Assembly: GCA_032718475.1 (NCBI GenBank) | Contig: JAUCBJ010006102.1 | Coordinates: forward strand, 1 to 30,105 | Direction: 5' to 3' | DNA: 30,105 bases | From: Nemertoderma westbladi | Lineage: Eukaryota > Xenacoelomorpha > Nemertodermatida > Nemertodermatidae | Shown here: positions 27,801-30,105 of the stretch, in pieces | Layout: each line of letters begins with the position of its first letter | Position numbering within the stretch: the stretch's first letter is position 1 | The notes under the pieces: generated by a model | Database searches by the model: none | The model's input: the letters and a program-made list of their open reading frames with translations, nothing else | Told to the model about the DNA's origin: nothing | Made by a program: the position numbers and the translations under genes

Positions 27801-30105
27801 TCACCGGTGCGGTTATTTAGTTCAAAAGCACCGCGGGAAGATTCATCACTATTGTATAGAGTATATATGAGGAAGGAGTTCAATCCAAAGTCTGCATCGA
27901 ATGCGTGAATCAATCCAACTCTAGTCTGCGCTGGTTCGTTCTCCAGCACTTGCATCTCGAGCACTGAGTTATCGAGCTGTGGGGCATTATCGTTGTCGTC
28001 AAGAATGTTCACGTTCACTGTGACATTCGATGTAGATTTCTTGTCTGTTTTATCTTCAGCTATAACTATTAACTTGATTGTATCCCCCAGAGGACCTTCT
28101 CTGTCTAGGTTCGCAAGAACATCAATGTCGCCTGTAGTTGAGTTAATCTGGAATTTTCTGTTGTAGTTGTTATGGAGACGGTATTCTATAGGCCCACTGC
28201 CTTTGGAATCAGGGTCTACTGCTTTCACTGCAGTTATTCTAATTTCTTTGTCGTTGCTGTTTTCTACTATATCAAAGGAATATAATTGCTGACTGAATCT
28301 GCAAAAATAAATAAATAAATAAATATGGTCTAATTATTGAACAATGACAAAAAACATAATTATATATACATATATAATAAATTGTAGATATTATTTATAT
28401 ATATTACAGTTTTCTAATAATTGTTATTCATAGATAAAAATCAAAAACATATAATCAGCATATAATCAAACATAGAATTAGCCCGGTGGGGGGGGGGGGG
28501 GGGGGGGGGGGGGTAACCACACCCTTGCCCCTGTTACATAATAATTAAATAACTGTAATTTACCCCTGGAGATGGGTGAATTTTGATTGCGTTCGGAAGT
28601 CGCCCCCCCACCCCCCCCCCCCCCCCCCCCACCTTCTATGCCATAACTCATATTCCTTTGTAAAGTTTAGCTGAAGAATGGCATCAGGGTATGTGGGAAA
28701 TAAACATTTATTTTTACATTTTGTTGAATTGGAGGAGGCTAATATCTGTGGGGATCTGTTCAAGGGGGGAGCGACCGGGTTGGGAGCAGGTTGCTTCTAT
28801 TTGGATTATGTGGTAAACAGCAAGATGACTAAACCTATGACAGTAAACAGCCCTCAAGAAATGTCTGATCGTAAGAGCATAAGCTCTAGACATAAGCCCT
28901 AGAGCATAGCTCTAGGGATTCCTTGAGGATAACTTCTGTACTGGGGATCATGCGAAAGTCACCTTCGGATACGTAAGGGGAAGGAATGGGCAGCGTTAAA
29001 TAGTCTGTCTAGGATTTGAAAGTCTCATAGAATAAAACGGAACCTTACGGTTCTATTATTTACGACTGTAGTAGTACCAGTACACTTATACGGGAGTCCA
29101 TGCTGGGCTCTAACTGCTGAGGACACCAAATCTCTGGATGGCATATTCACAAGAATGCTACGCCGGGTTCATTGTGTCAAGTACAATGCACACATCTCCA
29201 ACCAGACACTATATAACATTGGAGGTGTCTCATTGGTTCTCCCAAGCTTGACACTTGAACGGAATCGCCTCCGCTTTGCAGGACATTGCTTTCGCCGTGA
29301 GGACCAGCCAGTGCATAATCTTGTACTTTGGCAGCCTCATGGAGTGAATAAGCATGGTGGACAGCCCATGACTTTCTTGAGACGCATCTTGAAGGACACT
29401 GGCTTTGAAGATGCGGATGATCTAGCAAATGAAATGGGTGATAGGGAGTTGTGGCGGCGCAATTTTGTCGAGAAGCCAGCACAGCATTCTAAAAAAATAT
29501 AATGCAGCTGCAATGCAGCATGCGGATGGTAGTATCCGGAGGAGGCTAATATCTGTGGGAGTGTTCAAGTGGGCAGAGAGCTGGTGGGGAATGGACTGGG
29601 ATCATAGGTTGGGGCTGTGGTTACGGTTCATACTGTATAGTTCCACGGCATAAATGGCTCAGTAAGTCTTATTCAGAATATTCGAAATATGTAGGTTCAG
29701 AAATAAAACAAGTAAAAGAAAATTGTGGGTCCAAGTCCTACAAATATAAACCCGTTTGTGAACATAAATTTTTTTCAATATTAAACTGACAAAAAAAACT
29801 GCTTCTCCAATAGGGCCGAACTCACCTCGGTGGCGAATCGTTTATATCGATGAGTTCAACTGTTATATTCTTTACGGTGTACAACGGCGGCTCCCCGTGG
29901 TCACGTACAACCACGGACACGTCGTGAACCGGAATGGATTCCCGATCCAACGCCCGTCTAACTAACAGCAAATAATCCGACTCGGCCATAACTTCGTCAA
30001 GTTTAAAGAATTCTTTGGCGACATCATCTACTAACTCCACGCTAATGAACCCGTTGGTGGTCTTCAAATCGGCATCTCCGACTCTAATATACCCGACTAT
30101 AGTAT
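24239..30105 (-). CDS. Protocadherin-like gene, 3' part (four exons, 5' end outside the window)
   Basis: The minus-strand exons are 30105(open)-29826, 28298-26998, 26502-26320 and 24855-24239. All junctions are GT-AG with matching phases (2, 1, 1). The protein has at least four cadherin repeats (the first partial) with calcium-binding boxes: DRES, VRDHGEPP, DINDSPP, LDREGP, DDNDNAP, FDREET, DVNDNPP, AEDRGNPP. A single transmembrane helix (WILSLAVLGVIIFFIFIALA) follows, then a basic stretch and about 300 residues of cytoplasmic tail. It would act as a calcium-dependent cell-adhesion receptor at the plasma membrane. The last extracellular repeat lacks a DxNDNxP end, as usual next to the membrane. 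The tail does not carry a catenin-binding classical-cadherin motif that I can see, so protocadherin fits better than classical cadherin. The signal peptide and first repeats lie beyond the window. Confidence 0.85.
24684..24759 (+). promoter_or_regulatory. Cluster of three CTCF-like motifs in the last protocadherin exon
   Basis: CCGCTAGGGGGCG (24684-24696), CCGCTAAGGGGAG (24711-24723) and CCGCTAGAGGGCGCC (24745-24759) lie in the same orientation. The first and third fit the CTCF core CCASYAGRKGGC except at one position. They overlap the codons for the tail's Ser-Pro-Leu-Ser-Gly-like repeats, so protein repetition may explain them. Binding is only inferred. Confidence 0.3.
24856..26319 (-). other. 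Protocadherin intron (last)
   Basis: 1.46 kb, AT-rich, with a short TAAG repeat at about 25538. No alternative exon or element is recognised. Confidence 0.5.
26320..26502 (-). CDS. Protocadherin exon: proximal cytoplasmic region
   Basis: A 183-bp phase 1-1 exon, so it can be skipped without breaking the frame. The acceptor is CGCGTTAG and the donor CAAG|GTGAGA. It encodes DYGDTTANRLSYNEEENHND… to MSRQTFMQ, an acidic then hydroxyl-rich segment with several tyrosines. It is a natural cassette for alternative tails. Confidence 0.8.
26503..26997 (-). other. Protocadherin intron
   Basis: 495 bp, AT-rich, nothing else recognised. Confidence 0.5.
26998..28298 (-). CDS. Protocadherin exon: cadherin repeats and transmembrane helix
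   Basis: This is a 1301-bp exon. The acceptor is TTTTTGCAG at 28299 and the donor TCCG|GTGAGT at 26997. It encodes about 433 residues. Three cadherin repeats end in DDNDNAP, DVNDNPP and a degenerate membrane-proximal repeat. An acidic stalk (DKDIADSSDDVINFNDD) follows, then the membrane helix and a basic, stop-transfer-like segment (RCYQRNRQYRP … KSKKRSVMCLPKRKRNGKKR). Confidence 0.88.
28488..28513 (+). repeat. Poly-G tract (26 nt)
   Basis: An uninterrupted G run in the intron. With the C tract at 28611 it can form a hairpin, and alone it could form G-quadruplex. Length is uncertain in assemblies. Confidence 0.8.
28603..28630 (+). repeat. Poly-C tract
   Basis: Seven Cs, one A, then 20 Cs. 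It is preceded by CCCCTGGAGATGGGTGAATT, which resembles the leader of the tract at 17207. Confidence 0.8.
28731..28774 (+). repeat. Duplicated flank of the intronic LINE, left copy
   Basis: GGAGGAGGCTAATATCTGTG and the following ~18 bases recur, diverged, at 29538-29580. The two copies bracket the LINE exactly, as an old target duplication of about 40 bp would. Confidence 0.6.
28775..29534 (+). mobile_element. LINE fragment, 3' end (family 1), in a protocadherin intron
   Basis: The first 330 bp are decayed (GGTTGCTTCTA, ATGTCTGATCG, GATACGTAAGGGGAAGG landmarks). From about 29095 it is close to the intact copy, with an open frame from 29155 to a stop at about 29500 (MLRRVHCVKYNAHIS … LRFAGHCFRRED). 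It ends GGTAGTA at 29534. It is antisense to the host gene. The uneven divergence along its length suggests partial conversion by a younger copy. Confidence 0.85.
29538..29580 (+). repeat. Duplicated flank of the intronic LINE, right copy
   Basis: Diverged copy of 28731-28774, directly after the LINE tail. Confidence 0.6.
29826..30105 (-). CDS. Protocadherin exon, open at the window edge
   Basis: The frame is open from the edge and ends at the donor CCGAG|GTGAGT in phase 2. It encodes most of one cadherin repeat (IRVGDADLKTTNGFI, RRALDRESI, VVVRDHGEPP, ELIDINDSPP). The exon is certain but its upstream boundary lies outside the window. Confidence 0.85.

Larger units (their letters stand above)
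28299..29825 (-). other. Protocadherin intron carrying a LINE and G/C tracts
   Basis: 1.5 kb. It holds a G26 tract, a C20 tract about 90 bp away that could pair with it, and a 5'-truncated LINE inserted antisense to the gene. Confidence 0.6.

Overview
This is nuclear DNA from an animal, most likely an invertebrate bilaterian. The evidence is spliced genes with GT-AG introns, a multi-repeat protocadherin, BH1/BH2/BH3 and CARD domains, an AT-rich background, and many LINE and MITE relics. The species cannot be fixed from sequence alone.

Layout. Positions 1-4100 are repeats: a short inverted-repeat element, a ~162-bp tandem satellite, and two LINE halves in opposite orientations. Positions 4858-8127 hold a 3.25-kb DNA element with ~438-bp terminal inverted repeats and a 9-bp target duplication (Mutator-like in form). 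A 1.9-kb 5'-truncated LINE with its own 10-bp target duplication sits inside it. Positions 8128-13200 show no convincing gene, only decayed LINE pieces. Positions 13267-16649 (+) hold the main discovery: a four-exon gene. Exons 1-3 encode a Bak/Bax-like Bcl-2 domain (BH3, BH1, BH2). Exon 4 joins in phase and encodes WD40-type repeats followed by a C-terminal CARD. One frame disruption near 15721 interrupts exon 4. Positions 16650-23920 are repeats: an 888-bp near-perfect hairpin MITE with TA duplications, poly-C tracts, a possible tRNA-derived SINE, a 13-bp minisatellite, a fragment of a second LINE family and nested inverted repeats. Positions 24239-30105 (-) hold the 3' part of a protocadherin gene. 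It has four exons in the window: the last cadherin repeats, a transmembrane helix and a long cytoplasmic tail. The gene continues beyond the right edge.

How the genes relate. The two host genes are on opposite strands, their 3' ends face each other, and nothing links them functionally. The Bcl-2/WD40/CARD gene places on one polypeptide three modules that normally belong to separate apoptosis proteins: a BH-domain effector or regulator, an APAF-1-like propeller, and a caspase-recruiting CARD. It has no NB-ARC ATPase and no visible membrane anchor. I know of no described protein with this domain order, but I could not search. Whether the fusion is expressed, and whether the frame break is an assembly error or a real lesion, are the decisive open points.
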